Origin: Chrysomallon squamiferum
Lineage: Eukaryota > Mollusca > Gastropoda > Neomphalida > Peltospiridae
Direction: 5' to 3'
Length of the DNA: 64,000 nucleotides
Assembly (NCBI GenBank): GCA_012295275.1
Contig: CM022665.1
Coordinates: 1,774,167 to 1,838,166 of the forward strand
A program made the position numbers and the translations under genes. Of the stretch, positions 53,560-64,000 are shown piece by piece. Each line of letters starts with the position of its first letter. The stretch's first letter is position 1. The notes beneath the pieces are model-generated. The model saw only the letters and a list, made by a program, of their open reading frames with translations. It was not told the origin of the DNA and searched no databases.

Positions 53560-53960
53560 GAACTGTCTTCAGACTAAAGTTCCCTGCTCTCCACCACCCA
53601 CAGAGGGAGAAAGTACATGTATCAGTGCTGTCAGTGCAGTTTAGATGAAGTGATTACAAGTTGTAATGCAGCCCCAGCCAATCCAGTATTGAGAGTGACA
53701 AAGTTATGATCCAGGTTCTGTTTGGAGACAAATTTAAATTGAAGCTGTGACAGTTGGATTGGCTGTTTCCATTAATTGTGACAATTTGATTACTGTGATT
53801 GCTGTTGAGAGCAGCAAGAGTTTATTTGTTGACCCCACACTGACCATTGTACTGGCTCAATCAGTGACAACTGACCACATTGACTGACCACAGATATAAA
53901 ATAAATATAAAAACTGTCCTTGCATGTCTCGTTATCAACTAGTTATAGTGGTCAAATCAT
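53560..53960. promoter_or_regulatory. Less AT-rich island with paired CCAAT boxes
   Basis: CAGCCAATCC at 53675-53684 and its exact reverse complement GGATTGGCTG at 53756-53765 face each other 71 bp apart. Other TGACA/TGTCA-type half-sites surround them. There is no coding potential; enhancer or promoter function is inferred. Confidence 0.25.
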
Positions 53961-54477
53961 CAGTCTGAAGGCTGGGGGATAATGAGATCACTTACTCTGT
54001 ATATCCTGCTTTAATTTAATACATTAGTATGTTCAGAAAAAACCCAAGTAGATTTTAAAATTTCCTTATCAATTTTTATTATTTTAATTTATTAAAGCCA
54101 TCTAAATAAATAAATAAGTTGTATCATATATATATATACATTCATGCACTGACTCAAACACACACACACACTAACATTCCTTCAGATAAATGAGCAATAA
54201 TTTATGTGTATGAGATGCCAGACTGTGACAGGGTTTTCATCACTAAACAGTAGTAAGAGAATGTGATTCAGCATGTATGTATGTATCAGACAGACGTCTA
54301 TCTACAGAAACACAAACAGTTTTATCAGAGCCTCATGAACTTGCTAATATCATTTTGTTAATGTTTTTATAATTTTATATTTGTGTCTTTGCAAAGCTTT
54401 GTGATATGTGAACTTTTATGAGTCACAGCATAGCTTGATACAAAGCTGGCATTTACAACATATTCATAAGTTCCTTT

Positions 54478-54478
54478 A

Positions 54479-54512
<34 letters not shown>
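54478..54512 (+). repeat. (CATA)n microsatellite
   Basis: About seven CATA units running into TATA units. Confidence 0.88.
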
Positions 54513-54515
<3 letters not shown>

Positions 54516-54963
54516 ATACATAAATTTATTTATTTATTTCTTATCTTTTTCATACAAAACAAAGAAAAAACCACAATCCAAAAAAAAAGGAATGATTTTT
54601 TTTTTTTTTTTTAAATATATATATCCATTTTTTTAATAAATTGTAAAGGTGAACCTAAAATGGCAAGAGGGTTTGCACTTTTCTGCTGTATTTTAACATT
54701 TGAAGAATGAGATAGTTTTCAGATCAAGTGAACTGAAAAGTGAATGTTGATTTTTATCTCTCCTCCTCCCTTCCTTCTGTCAACACATACTGTCTGCTAT
54801 TTCCCATTCCAAATATGTTTACATGACTGTCACAATGAACATAGTGTGTTCGTGTCCCAGATCTAAAAGGAGAATTGTTGAACATGTTGTTTGTGTTGTT
54901 GTGTTATTTTAAATCACATTTATCAAAATCTATACCTTGAGTTAAATCTGATGAAAATGATCC

Positions 54964-54968
<5 letters not shown>

Positions 54969-55006
<38 letters not shown>
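54969..55006 (+). repeat. Poly-A tract (38 bp)
   Basis: Longest homopolymer in the window. Confidence 0.93.
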
Positions 55007-55009
<3 letters not shown>

Positions 55010-58000
55010 GATGTTTTATTTGGGTTACATTTTAAAAACAAAGGAAAAAGAGATTTTGTTGTTGTTGTTGTTGTTGTTTTATCTTGATTTGTTTTTGTTG
55101 GGTTTTTTCAGTGGTGCCTGATTATCTAAAATGAGATGTTATTTCAACTTAAGGTTTTGTGACCACTATTAATGCATAAAACTGTCTACCACAAAGCTGC
55201 AGAGAAAGTGTTTGCACAATGTCTCATTGTTAATCCAGTTACCTAGACAAACACAACACACAACTATTCACACACATTTAGCAGCACTCTGCTGGCGCAA
55301 AGGTTTAGTTTAGCTCTTTTACAAATCATTTCCCAAGATCACGTCTGATTACAAAGTTTACAATAGTTGGCTTTATATATTTCATAAAGGCGTATGCATG
55401 TTGTTTTTCTCAAACAGGCTATACACAAGATAAGATCAAATGTACAGTTAAACACAGGTTATTACAGGTTGTTTTGTTTTTTTTCCTTAACTTTGTTTTT
55501 AAACTCTTTAGAAAAAAAAGGAGAAAGTTTTGCAACATAGAACTTACGTGATTTTGTATTCGACTGTTATTTCACTTTTTTAAATTAACCCTGTCATTAC
55601 TGCAGAAAGAAGTTGATTGTTTCATATTTTAAAGGTTTAAATTTTGTATAATGTACATTCATTTTATTTTTTGTATTTTTCTCATGAATATTCTTATCAA
55701 AAAAAAATTACTGGCTTGTTGGATTTTGTAAGTTTATGTTAATGATGATATTTTTATTTATTTATCTTATTAAAAGAATTTTTCTTAAAAGATGTATTGT
55801 GTTACATGTTCAGTAATAAACGTCAGTAGAATAAGATTTTACAGCATTTTGAATAGAACAGGGAAATAGTATATATAACTTAATCACATGATTTCTCTGC
55901 GTGAAGTTTCAAATATTCCTTTTCAAGTCTGGCAATCACTGTTTATTAAAATCACAGGTAACAAGTCATTCATTGTTTTTACAAGTACATGTACTTCGGT
56001 ATGTTTCTTCTGTATTTGACAGGTGTTTTATGGGAGAAATGACAATAATTATACAACAGGAATGAATCAATGACATGAGAAACAAGATTATTTTGTCAAC
56101 CATAATTTATTGTCAGTCTTTACAACATCACACCATGATTCTATTCTTCAGTGTGAATTGTTTTATTCAGTGTATTTCCCATTCTAGCTAACATTTCTGT
56201 GTAAAAAAAATCTTTTGATCGCAGCTAATCATTAAAGTGTTTCCATGAAGTCTCACAGCACTTTTCTTGATTCTAACTTCACAAAAAAAATAATTGTAAC
56301 CAAAAACAACATCTATGAAGAATTGTTAAATAATATTACCTATTTGACAGGCTTTATTATAAATCAGTTTTCATTCACACATGTTTAAACATCAAACTTG
56401 ATTCTGCAAAGTGTTTAGTTGACTCAAAATTACTTACAGCTTTTAAAGTTCATGAGATTGATTTACATTCATCGGATTACAGGTAATTTTCTTTGTGTTT
56501 TCTGCTGTCAGAGGTATATAAACCCAGTTGTTTGTTAGTGAATTTAATACACTAAGGAAATTATATATGTTTTACTTATCAAGCTGTAACAGCTTGTCTA
56601 CAAGATTTTGTTTGTAGATAAAACATCTTTCTCAATTGATCGTTCCTTCTTGTAAATCAAACGTAAATTAATTTAGTTTTTAGTTTTTCAGTTTTCTTTA
56701 ATGATATAGTTATTTAGCATGAAGTATTGTTATTATCACTTAATGAGAAAATAAACACCATTAAGATTTCCAGGTTTATATAATACAAGTGTAGTTTATT
56801 GGTGAGCATGCAGAGCGAGGATCTATCCTCCTTGCAGGACAGTTTATGCAATTTGTTTTTTTGTATATGCATTCTGTCTGTGGGAAGGAATATATGTAAA
56901 AGATCCCTTGCTGACATTACACATACTTCATACAACTGTAGATTAAAACTGCTGAGTCTCACTAAATAAAACATTTTTTCTTTCTTTCTGTTGTACACAT
57001 TTTTTATATCTCTTGCCATGTTATTCATAATGTTTCTATTCCTTTTTTTCTTTTCTGTTTTTTTTTTGGGGGGTTTACAGTGTGATCTGTGAATTATTCT
57101 CAGCTTCAGTAAACTTAAATATTTTCTTCATACTAAAAGTCACTTTAATGTCATGATCTTCACATAAAAAAAAAAAAATCCTTTTTCAGATGTGAAATAT
57201 GTAAAAAATTAATACAGCATTTGTGTTTCTCACTCAAGTCAGAAGGCATGCTTTTTATTTGGGAGTTAGTTTCCTCCATGTTTGTTATTTTGTTTTGTTT
57301 TAAATGTTATTAAGTAACCAGAAAACAAAAAAGAAAAGAAAAGAAAAGAAGAAGGTCAAAGTAAAGTGATAAAAAAAAAAAAACAGTAATTGAAAAACTT
57401 TTGTTAAAAAACCATGGGGAAAGTAAAAATGATCTGTTTTATACATTATTAGAAACTGACCCTACATCACCTGTAAAACTGATTAAATCCCATTATACCT
57501 GGTGGGGAAAAAAGCCCAAGGTAAAGACACATTATATCAGCTGTGACAGGCTGACTTTTGATTTATGCCAGGTTTCTGTGGACTAATGATATGGATCACC
57601 TTGTTGCTAGCCCCTCATGTTGAGCTTCAGTGCAGACAGACATGTATATTTATCTGAACGGCTTTTTCACCTCCACGCTCAGTTTTACTGTTATTGTCCC
57701 TCACACATGTTCTTTTCTAAATCTGTCTGGAGCTCATGGGTGTGTGTTGTGTTTTTTTATCAGATCTTCACCTATCAGACTGCACTGTGCTGATCTAAAC
57801 CTATTCACTCACATTGTGCTGATCTTGCAAAGAAGTAATATTGCAGCTTTGATCACTGGAAAGTCTGAATGCTGATTAACTCTGTGCATTTGTGTTGGAT
57901 TAAGGTTTTTGCAGGTAATTCATTTTGGAGGATTTAGGAAGTGAGGGAGGCCAGAGAAATAAGTTGCATATAATTAAATAGTGGATGAAGTCTGGGTGGG

Positions 58001-59402
58001 TCTATGCAATGAATCATCATGGAAACAGAGTAAGATAAAACAGCCATTATTGCTCAGTTCAGTGATATAATTAATTCATCTCAGTATGCAATTGTCATTT
58101 TGCAGTTAAACTTACTGAAAGAGCTTCAAAGCTGGGATTTCAGAACTTTTGTCATCTGATTACTAAACTTGTGTTTCCCTTTCAAACTGTTACTGCTTTT
58201 AGATAAGTCAGTTTTATAGAGTGAAAATAGTGTTACGTGAATGTCCCTCACTTCACATTCTTCATGGTCTAGTTTATCTCTCCTGGGTTTATGACTGTCT
58301 GGACTTTATAAAGTTTTATCTTTCTCACAGTCATTAGTCAATAACGATGACATCAAAGGAATCATGTTAATGGATTTTCCATAGTGTGTTATGAAATACT
58401 GACTTGTAGCTTTACAACACTTGGGCTTTGTGTTTAACTTTTTTTTTTTTTTTTTGGATTGCTAGAAATTATTATTTTTTTTTAAATCTTATACTTTGGA
58501 TTGTTTCTAAATTGGTTTGTGCTCCAATTTGTTTGTTTGGAGAGGAATGTTTACAGACTGACTTTTCATTCTTGGTGGACACTCAGTGTGTGTGTTTAAG
58601 CTGGAAGGATTGTTTTTTCAAAGTGAATGGTCTGTGTTATTTACTGTAGAACCAAACATGAACAAGTCCAAATAATTGAACATTTGCTTCTGGTTTCTCT
58701 CTGACCATTTTGGTTTTTTCAGCTGAACTCACACGGATGTTGCATGCAGTATCAATTTCAGAGGAATTGGTCAGTGGAAGGCCTGGCTGACCAACTGGTG
58801 CTGCAGTGTGTTTGTGTGTTCTATTGAATGTGACATGCTCACAGCCAGGTAGAAACATTAAGTACTCCAGATGGAGAATTTTACATCCAGGCAGGAATTC
58901 CACCATTGTAAAAAGGAATTTTGATGATTACAATATTTTTTGTTTCATTTCTTGACCTTTAACTTATATTTTTAAACCTTAATGTTATAAATGATTTAAA
59001 CTGCAGATCTGTAACATTTTGCCAGTTTGACAATGTAAAAGTAATTGCCGGTACAAAATATAAATTATATGTTTGATCAGTACTAACACATTCAAGTGAA
59101 GACTGATGTGAGATTTGTTTGCTAACAATCACCTCACACCTACTTCTGATTAGACAAGGCAAGCACTCAGAAAAACTGAATGGAATTTAAAATTCTATCT
59201 ACAGGGCTGATTTACACAGGCTTATCTTTATAACTGCACTGCTGATGAGATGTAAACCTTGATGATTTATTCCTGAGTGGTCAGGCTGTACTGAAGTAAC
59301 AAATTATGACCACCAATATGAAGACAAGACCAGTGGAGATATGACCATCCTTCTTGTGAATGAAGGAGTGTACTGAATATTTACCTTATCACCTACAAAA
59401 TA

Positions 59403-59411
59403 TATATAAAG
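59403..59411 (+). promoter_or_regulatory. Candidate TATA box, internal promoter of the unnamed gene
   Basis: TATATAAAG, then about 20-25 bp later CCACAGCAATCGG as a possible start region (near 59431). It lies about 800 bp before the ATG at 60205, much like the TATA-to-ATG distance at the upstream promoter. Confidence 0.35.
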
Positions 59412-59430
59412 ATAGGATAAAACACCACAG

Positions 59431-60204
59431 CAATCGGATTCCAAGAACGACCTGTTGGAACCTTTATCTTGTATCTCGGAGATAAAACTCTGTGTGGATA
59501 TTTTTGAAGATTTTACTCAGCAGTTGTTCTAACCTTCGACAGAACATTTAGAACTTTCTTGGGACAACAGAATTATGCTGTGTTTCATAATTGATCCATT
59601 TTATTTATTTTTTTCGGTTGATTTTCGCTTCCAAGTTCGACTCACATTCCAGTTATAAAGACATAGTGTGTGAAGATAGTGTAAATGTGTGAGAGAACAG
59701 TGCTGCGTGTTATCTAGCAATTGTCTGAGAAGCTGTTTTATTTAGTGAATGGAGAGGAGGGGAAATGGACCCAGCTAACATAAACTATCATGTCTTGTTT
59801 ATTCTTCAACACAGCTTGTTTTTTGTGTGCTGCAACAAAGTTGATCATTCATGATCTTACTGCAATATCCCAGAACTTTATTCTTAGTGTTTCATCTGAT
59901 TAAATATTCTGACAACAAAAAACAAGAGTTATTTTAAAGACTCAGTTCCTTCAGTGTTGTGACTTACTCAGAAGATGTATGACGTCTGATTTTATGTTTT
60001 TCTTATAATGCTCACAAACTATTCACTCAGAGAAATAAGAAATATTTTCATTTAGCACAGAAGTGATTTACTCATGGTGATTAAAAAGATAATTTTGTTT
60101 TGAGGTGGTTATTCAGTGCCACAGATAAATGGCAAGTAATTCAGTTAAGTGATGTTGTGAATGTTTCACACGACCAAAACCAACTGACTCTGAACACTGG
60201 CACC
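59431..60204 (+). other. Probable 5' leader of isoform B
   Basis: Less AT-rich than the intron before it. It contains short upstream open frames (for example MERRGNGPS from about 59749) that could dampen translation. An in-frame TAA at 60082-60084 places the start after it. Confidence 0.4.
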
Positions 60205-60391
60205 ATGGCAGAGAAGTACAAGAGGAGTAAATACTTCGTGTGTGAGAATGACTATGACTCTGATTCTTCTTGTAATGATTCTCTCTCACAACTTCATTCA
60301 CACGATGTGATGTCGGCAAACAGCAGAGTTCAACAACTGCACAATCAGAGTATAAACAACCGCAACTCCCTCTGCTGGGACGAGTTCTTTG
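60205..60391 (+). CDS. Unrecognised gene, alternative first coding exon (isoform B)
   Basis: Not recognised. The ATG sits in a near-ideal context (CACCATGG) and an in-frame stop lies upstream. 62 codons plus one base end at donor GTAGGA. The peptide starts MAEKYKRSKYFVCENDYD, continues as a Ser/Asp-rich stretch (DSDSSCNDSLSQLHSHD) and a Gln/Asn-rich stretch, and ends NSLCWDEFF. It is hydrophilic with no signal peptide; the compact aromatic end SLCWDEFF could be a short docking motif. The exon ends in phase 1, exactly like exon 37695-37785, so the two fit as alternative N-termini of one protein. It could instead begin a separate gene nested in or following the first; neither can be excluded without transcripts. 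Confidence 0.62.
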
Positions 60392-60429
60392 GTAGGATTA
60401 GACTTTAATTCAGTATTTTATATTTGTTA

Positions 60430-60620
60430 AAACAATAACAATAATAATAATAATAATAATAATAACAGTAATAACAATAATAATAATAATAACAACAACA
60501 GTAACAATAATAATGTAATTATAATAATAATAATAACAATAATAATAATAATAATATAATAATAATATAACTATAATAATAATAACAAAGACAATAGCTG
60601 TAACAACAGCAATAACAATA
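60430..60620 (+). repeat. Interrupted (AAT/AAC)n microsatellite
   Basis: About 190 bp of AAT units mixed with AAC, AGT and ATATAA interruptions, starting 40 bp after the exon donor. Confidence 0.88.
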
Positions 60621-61021
60621 ATAATTATACATTAAGAAAGTAAATAAATCAGAAACAGTGAAAAGAAGAAAAATTTGTATTATTTTAACCAAATATACAT
60701 AAACAAAATGCAGCTAACAATTCATTATGTTCACTTCTAATTTACTAACAATCTCTTTTTCATTTATCTCTCATTCATTATTTCTTGCCATGATTTTCCT
60801 CTGACTTTCAGTGACCCACGGATATTTCTAATTTGAATTGCATGTATTTTCATTAAAAACAAATAACTTTACTCAGATGAAAAAGCTAGTAGAGTTGACC
60901 TGTGACATACTGGTAAATTAGAAAACTGAACCTAATTCATTAACATGTAATTACTTTTAGATTTATTTCTGTCTAACAGGTCAGTGGTATTGTAAATCAG
61001 ATGTGTACTGGACAGACTGTA

Positions 61022-61024
<3 letters not shown>

Positions 61025-61065
<41 letters not shown>
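61025..61065 (+). repeat. (GT)n microsatellite
   Basis: About 20 GT units. Confidence 0.9.
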
Positions 61066-61067
<2 letters not shown>

Positions 61068-61215
61068 TGTTTGGCTAGTAATAAACTGAATTACAAATAT
61101 CAAAAGAAATAAAAATGTGTTTATATAATTTATTATCTTCTGGATGTATGTTTGTATTGTCTGTGTTTTTATATTGCTGTTGTGTTTTATTTGTTTATTT
61201 GTTTCTTTGGTTTTC

Positions 61216-61216
<1 letters not shown>

Positions 61217-61247
<31 letters not shown>

Positions 61248-61386
61248 TTATTATTATTATTTTTTTTTTTTTTTTTTTTTTTTTTTATTTATTTATATAT
61301 TTATTTTTTATTTATTTATTGTTTTGTTTTGTGTTGTTTTATTGTTAATTTATTTATTTTTTTATTTTTTTTTTTTTTTTTTTTTA
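61217..61386 (+). repeat. TTTA/ATT/poly-T simple-sequence block
   Basis: TTTA units, ATT units, a 28-T run, more TTTA units, then another T run ending in TTTTTTAG. All overlapping open frames here are artefacts. Confidence 0.88.
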
Positions 61387-62493
61387 GGTAAATATATATG
61401 TGAGTAGGCTTGTTTGGTTAGTAATAAATATCAGAAGAAAAAAATATAGTTTAATGGCTGTTTTATAAATTTCAGTATTAAATAAAATATATGCTGATTA
61501 TCATGATTATCTTTGAAATACATAATAAAAACAACAACAGCTGAGTTCATGTTTGAACAGGAAAAAAACGTGATCATCAAAAATGCATTTAAGCTCACCA
61601 GGTTTGTTTAATTTCATGTGTATATATTTTTTTTTTGACAGCAATGTTTTCAGTCATCTGATAGTCATTAATTTAATTTTGTCTGTTATGAAAGTTAATG
61701 TATTTCTGACAACTCTTGTTTACTTTTCTAATATACTATAAAGTGTTCAAGGAAACATTTAGGGGCAAAAAATATTAAACATTCTGTCGACATATATTTT
61801 CTGTGTATGTGTTTGTTTGAATCTCAGGACGTGTGCCAATTTAAAACATTCTGACATTGACTTAAAAAGTAGAACTAGTTTATCAGAGAACTATGTGTGG
61901 TTTTTTTTATACATGTGTGTAGATGTTTCACAAGGCTGTTTAGATAGATAACACTGATTAATGTTCACTGACAGAAGTAAATATTGAGTTAACTGTTTCA
62001 TGCTAATGTCTCAAACAGACATTTGTAACAGCTGAATATTCATACATTTGTATCTCAGCATGTATGATCGTTATGTGATGTAACTGCTAATTTATTTATA
62101 ACACACAGGGCTCATGTTAGGCTACATGTAATGGTAAAAGGGTCTTGCTAACTATGGGCACTGACAAAAGCAGAACCTGTTTTTACAGAGCTCTTGTAAG
62201 TTGTATGTAACTCGTAGGACTAGAATGATTGTACTGAACATGACAGTTTCAGTGTTAACATGTTTCTGACATGAAAACTGTGTTATATATGTTTGTCTAG
62301 ATTTTTAATTACTTCTTATCACTGACATAGCAGATATCAAAAACAGTGACCTGAAAAAAAGACAACATGCACACACACACAGAGAAACACATTCATACAA
62401 TATACATGCAAACATAGCTGTAGATGTGTAAGCAAAAATGATTCATCAGCTGCAAAAGATTCTTTACAGTCAGATGATGAAAACTTAGAATTC

Positions 62494-62512
62494 TTTTTTT
62501 TTTTTTTTTTTT
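62494..62512 (+). repeat. Poly-T tract (19 bp)
   Basis: T run in a short simple-sequence stretch. Confidence 0.85.
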
Positions 62513-62654
62513 AAATATAATTTCTTCAACACTGAGATCCTCATATCAAAGATGTTTTTCTTTTTCCTCAAATTAGACAAATCATTTTCAGTCTGACAAA
62601 CTGGAGAAATAACCTTTCTCATGTTAGCAGTTCTGTTTCTGTTTGTCTTCTCAG

Positions 62655-62785
62655 TGAAAGACAAGCACGTTGTACATTTGGCATGCTGTTGTCTGATGCT
62701 GCTGCTGATGTGTGCGAGGTTGTGTGAAACTCCTCACTCAGATCACTCTGCTCAAACAGATACAACACTTCTCAGCAAACTTTGA
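62655..62785 (+). CDS. Candidate shared downstream exon with a hydrophobic segment
   Basis: Not recognised. A very strong acceptor (TCTGTTTCTGTTTGTCTTCTCAG) is followed by a stretch that is open in the one frame accepting a phase-1 exon. Joined to either upstream form it reads VKDKHVVHLACCC, then LMLLLMCARLCETP, and ends TTLLSKL before TGA at 62783. About 18 residues (VVHLACCCLMLLLMCARL) are hydrophobic and Cys-rich, like a short membrane segment or lipid-modified region. If this is the last coding exon, isoform A would be about 109 residues and isoform B about 105. An internal donor GAG/GTTGTG could instead splice onward. The stretch is less AT-rich than its surroundings, which supports it, but homology is lacking. 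Confidence 0.4.
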
Positions 62786-64000
62786 AACAAACAGTTTTAA
62801 AAACTGAACAAACAAACAAAAAAATAAATAGATAAAAAAAATAATGAAAGAAAAAAACAAAATAAAATAAAAATAGAAACCTAACAAAAATAACCCACAG
62901 AAAACAAATGGTTTTCAAAAAGTCCATGGATATCATCTAATCTGTAAAAAAAAAAAAAAATTTATCTTTAATTCTTTCTTATCTTCTTTCATTCTTTCCC
63001 ATCATTGTCTCTTCTTTCTCTCTCAGTTTTTCTCCTCTGACTAAATATTTTTTTTTATCTTAGTTGTTAGAGATAGATGCATGTTATTTATACAAATTCA
63101 TTATCATATACTTATCATAACTATACATGACTTCAGTCAAACACAAAATCTATTGTCTTTCTTTTATTCTTTAAATTTGTATTTCTTTGTTATTTTTGTT
63201 GTTGTTGTGTGTGTGACTTGTTGTGTACAATTGATGATGTTATTATTAACATATTCATTTTTAGCATTTTTCTCTCAAGCTTCAGTTTTTTGGGGGTTTT
63301 TTCTTCTTTTTTTTCGTTTTTTTTTTTTTTTTTTTTCGTTTTTTTTTTCCATATCTTTTCAGATATGTGGTCAGGTATTTATATCACAAATGACTTATTT
63401 TTATAACACAAACACTGTGTTGCTGTTAGCGTTTAAGCAATATGCTGGCTCTAAGACACTGATTTCTAAGTGCAGTAATTTTATAAACACACAAGTTAAG
63501 ACAGTTTTGTTTTCTTTAGCATCATGAGCCTGATCTCCATGTTGCCAGATTAGACAAGAAAGATAACAGCTGGCTTACCACAGTGCTGTGGTCTCAGCTT
63601 TTTTACATGCTTCATGCTTTTTACCTTTTGTCTTCTGTGTGCCAAGAATTCATAGCATGTTTGAATATTCACAAAGAAACAAAAAAAGTAAATAAAAAGA
63701 AATGGAAGAACAGAGGAAATAATAATAACAGTGATCATAAAAATATCGATATAGCAACAACAGCAATAATAAAAACAATAATAATAAAAAAAAGAACAAC
63801 AACAACAATAATTTTTATTTATTGTTTTATATATATGTTGACACACACACACAAACATCCATACATACATGTACACATATTAATATTAAAAGCCTGTATC
63901 TATATTTATATATATGCTTTGATGATTGTTTGTTCAAATAAAGACTTTACACTAGGAAATATTTAGAATCTAAGATTAACTGATCACTGAGGACACATAG
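62786..64000 (+). other. Non-coding tail of the window
   Basis: Intron or 3' UTR of the unnamed gene; no further supported exon. Contains A-rich (62815-62880), T-rich (63300-63350) and (AAT/AAC)n (63717-63812) simple sequence. Open frames at 63081-63527 and 63583-63966 are built on simple sequence. Confidence 0.5.
63717..63812 (+). repeat. Interrupted (AAT/AAC)n microsatellite
   Basis: AAT and AAC units with ATCGAT and AAAAAAAG interruptions. Confidence 0.8.

Larger units (their letters stand above)
60392..62654 (+). other. Intron after isoform B first exon
   Basis: Contains an interrupted (AAT/AAC)n block (60430-60620), (GT)n (61025-61065) and TTTA/poly-T blocks. A second good acceptor at 60979/60980 (TTTCTGTCTAACAG) opens a phase-1 frame, GQWYCKSDVYWTDC, which then runs into the GT repeat without a convincing donor. 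Confidence 0.5.

Noticed and set aside
57401-57586. 61-codon frame MLKNHGESKNDLF and onward
   Set aside because: No homology recognised, and the preceding sequence is an A-rich tract rather than an acceptor; probably chance.
58637-58906. 89-codon minus-strand frame with two FLPGC segments
   Set aside because: The small internal similarity is curious, but no start, splice or homology support was found in an intronic location.
61115-61407. Three overlapping hydrophobic frames rich in Phe, Leu and Tyr
   Set aside because: They are translations of TTTA and poly-T simple sequence, not membrane proteins.
63081-63966. Frames of 148, 108 and 127 codons near the right edge
   Set aside because: Built on T-rich and AAT/AAC simple sequence; no splice or homology evidence.

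Overview
The window is animal nuclear DNA. It is AT-rich, carries many microsatellites and long homopolymer tracts, and its genes are split by introns, some of tens of kilobases. A protostome is likely and a mollusc is plausible: PCMT1 is diverged from the vertebrate form, a short GGGAAATAACT motif that I associate from memory with molluscan repeats occurs three times, and one stretch resembles a tRNA-derived SINE. The species cannot be fixed from the sequence. There are no bacterial genes, no intact transposon or viral open reading frames, no CRISPR array and no complete tRNA or rRNA.

Three gene regions can be supported. (1) 1-3261 (+): the 3' part of an LRP11-like type I membrane protein. 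It has four exons, all joined in phase 1, and ends in one transmembrane helix and a short tail closing with DYLINGMYL, as in vertebrate LRP11. Its extracellular MANSC/PKD/LDLa part would lie left of the window. (2) 13999-11039 (-): a complete PCMT1 gene (protein-L-isoaspartate O-methyltransferase, 229 residues, five coding exons, all junctions in frame). (3) 18.5 kb to beyond 62 kb (+): a large gene I do not recognise, seen as small exons separated by huge introns. First exon 19289-19396 joins 37695-37785, and a separate first exon lies at 60205-60391. Both versions end in phase 1, so they can splice to one downstream exon; the best visible acceptor is at 62655.

LRP11 and PCMT1 face each other tail to tail, as I recall for human 6q25.1, so this looks like an old conserved gene pair. 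Strand composition flips from T-rich to A-rich near 4.97 kb, which probably marks where the two 3' ends meet. PCMT1 and the third gene are divergent, with about 4.1-4.4 kb of non-coding DNA between their probable promoters.

The rest is introns and intergenic DNA. It holds microsatellites, a 29-bp minisatellite inside a larger duplication, a perfect 21-bp-arm hairpin, a 180-bp diverged tandem duplication, and several less AT-rich islands that could be regulatory. No clear new molecular system was found. The best leads are the alternative-promoter gene with its candidate hydrophobic exon, the possible PCMT1 end variants, and the unusual intronic repeats.
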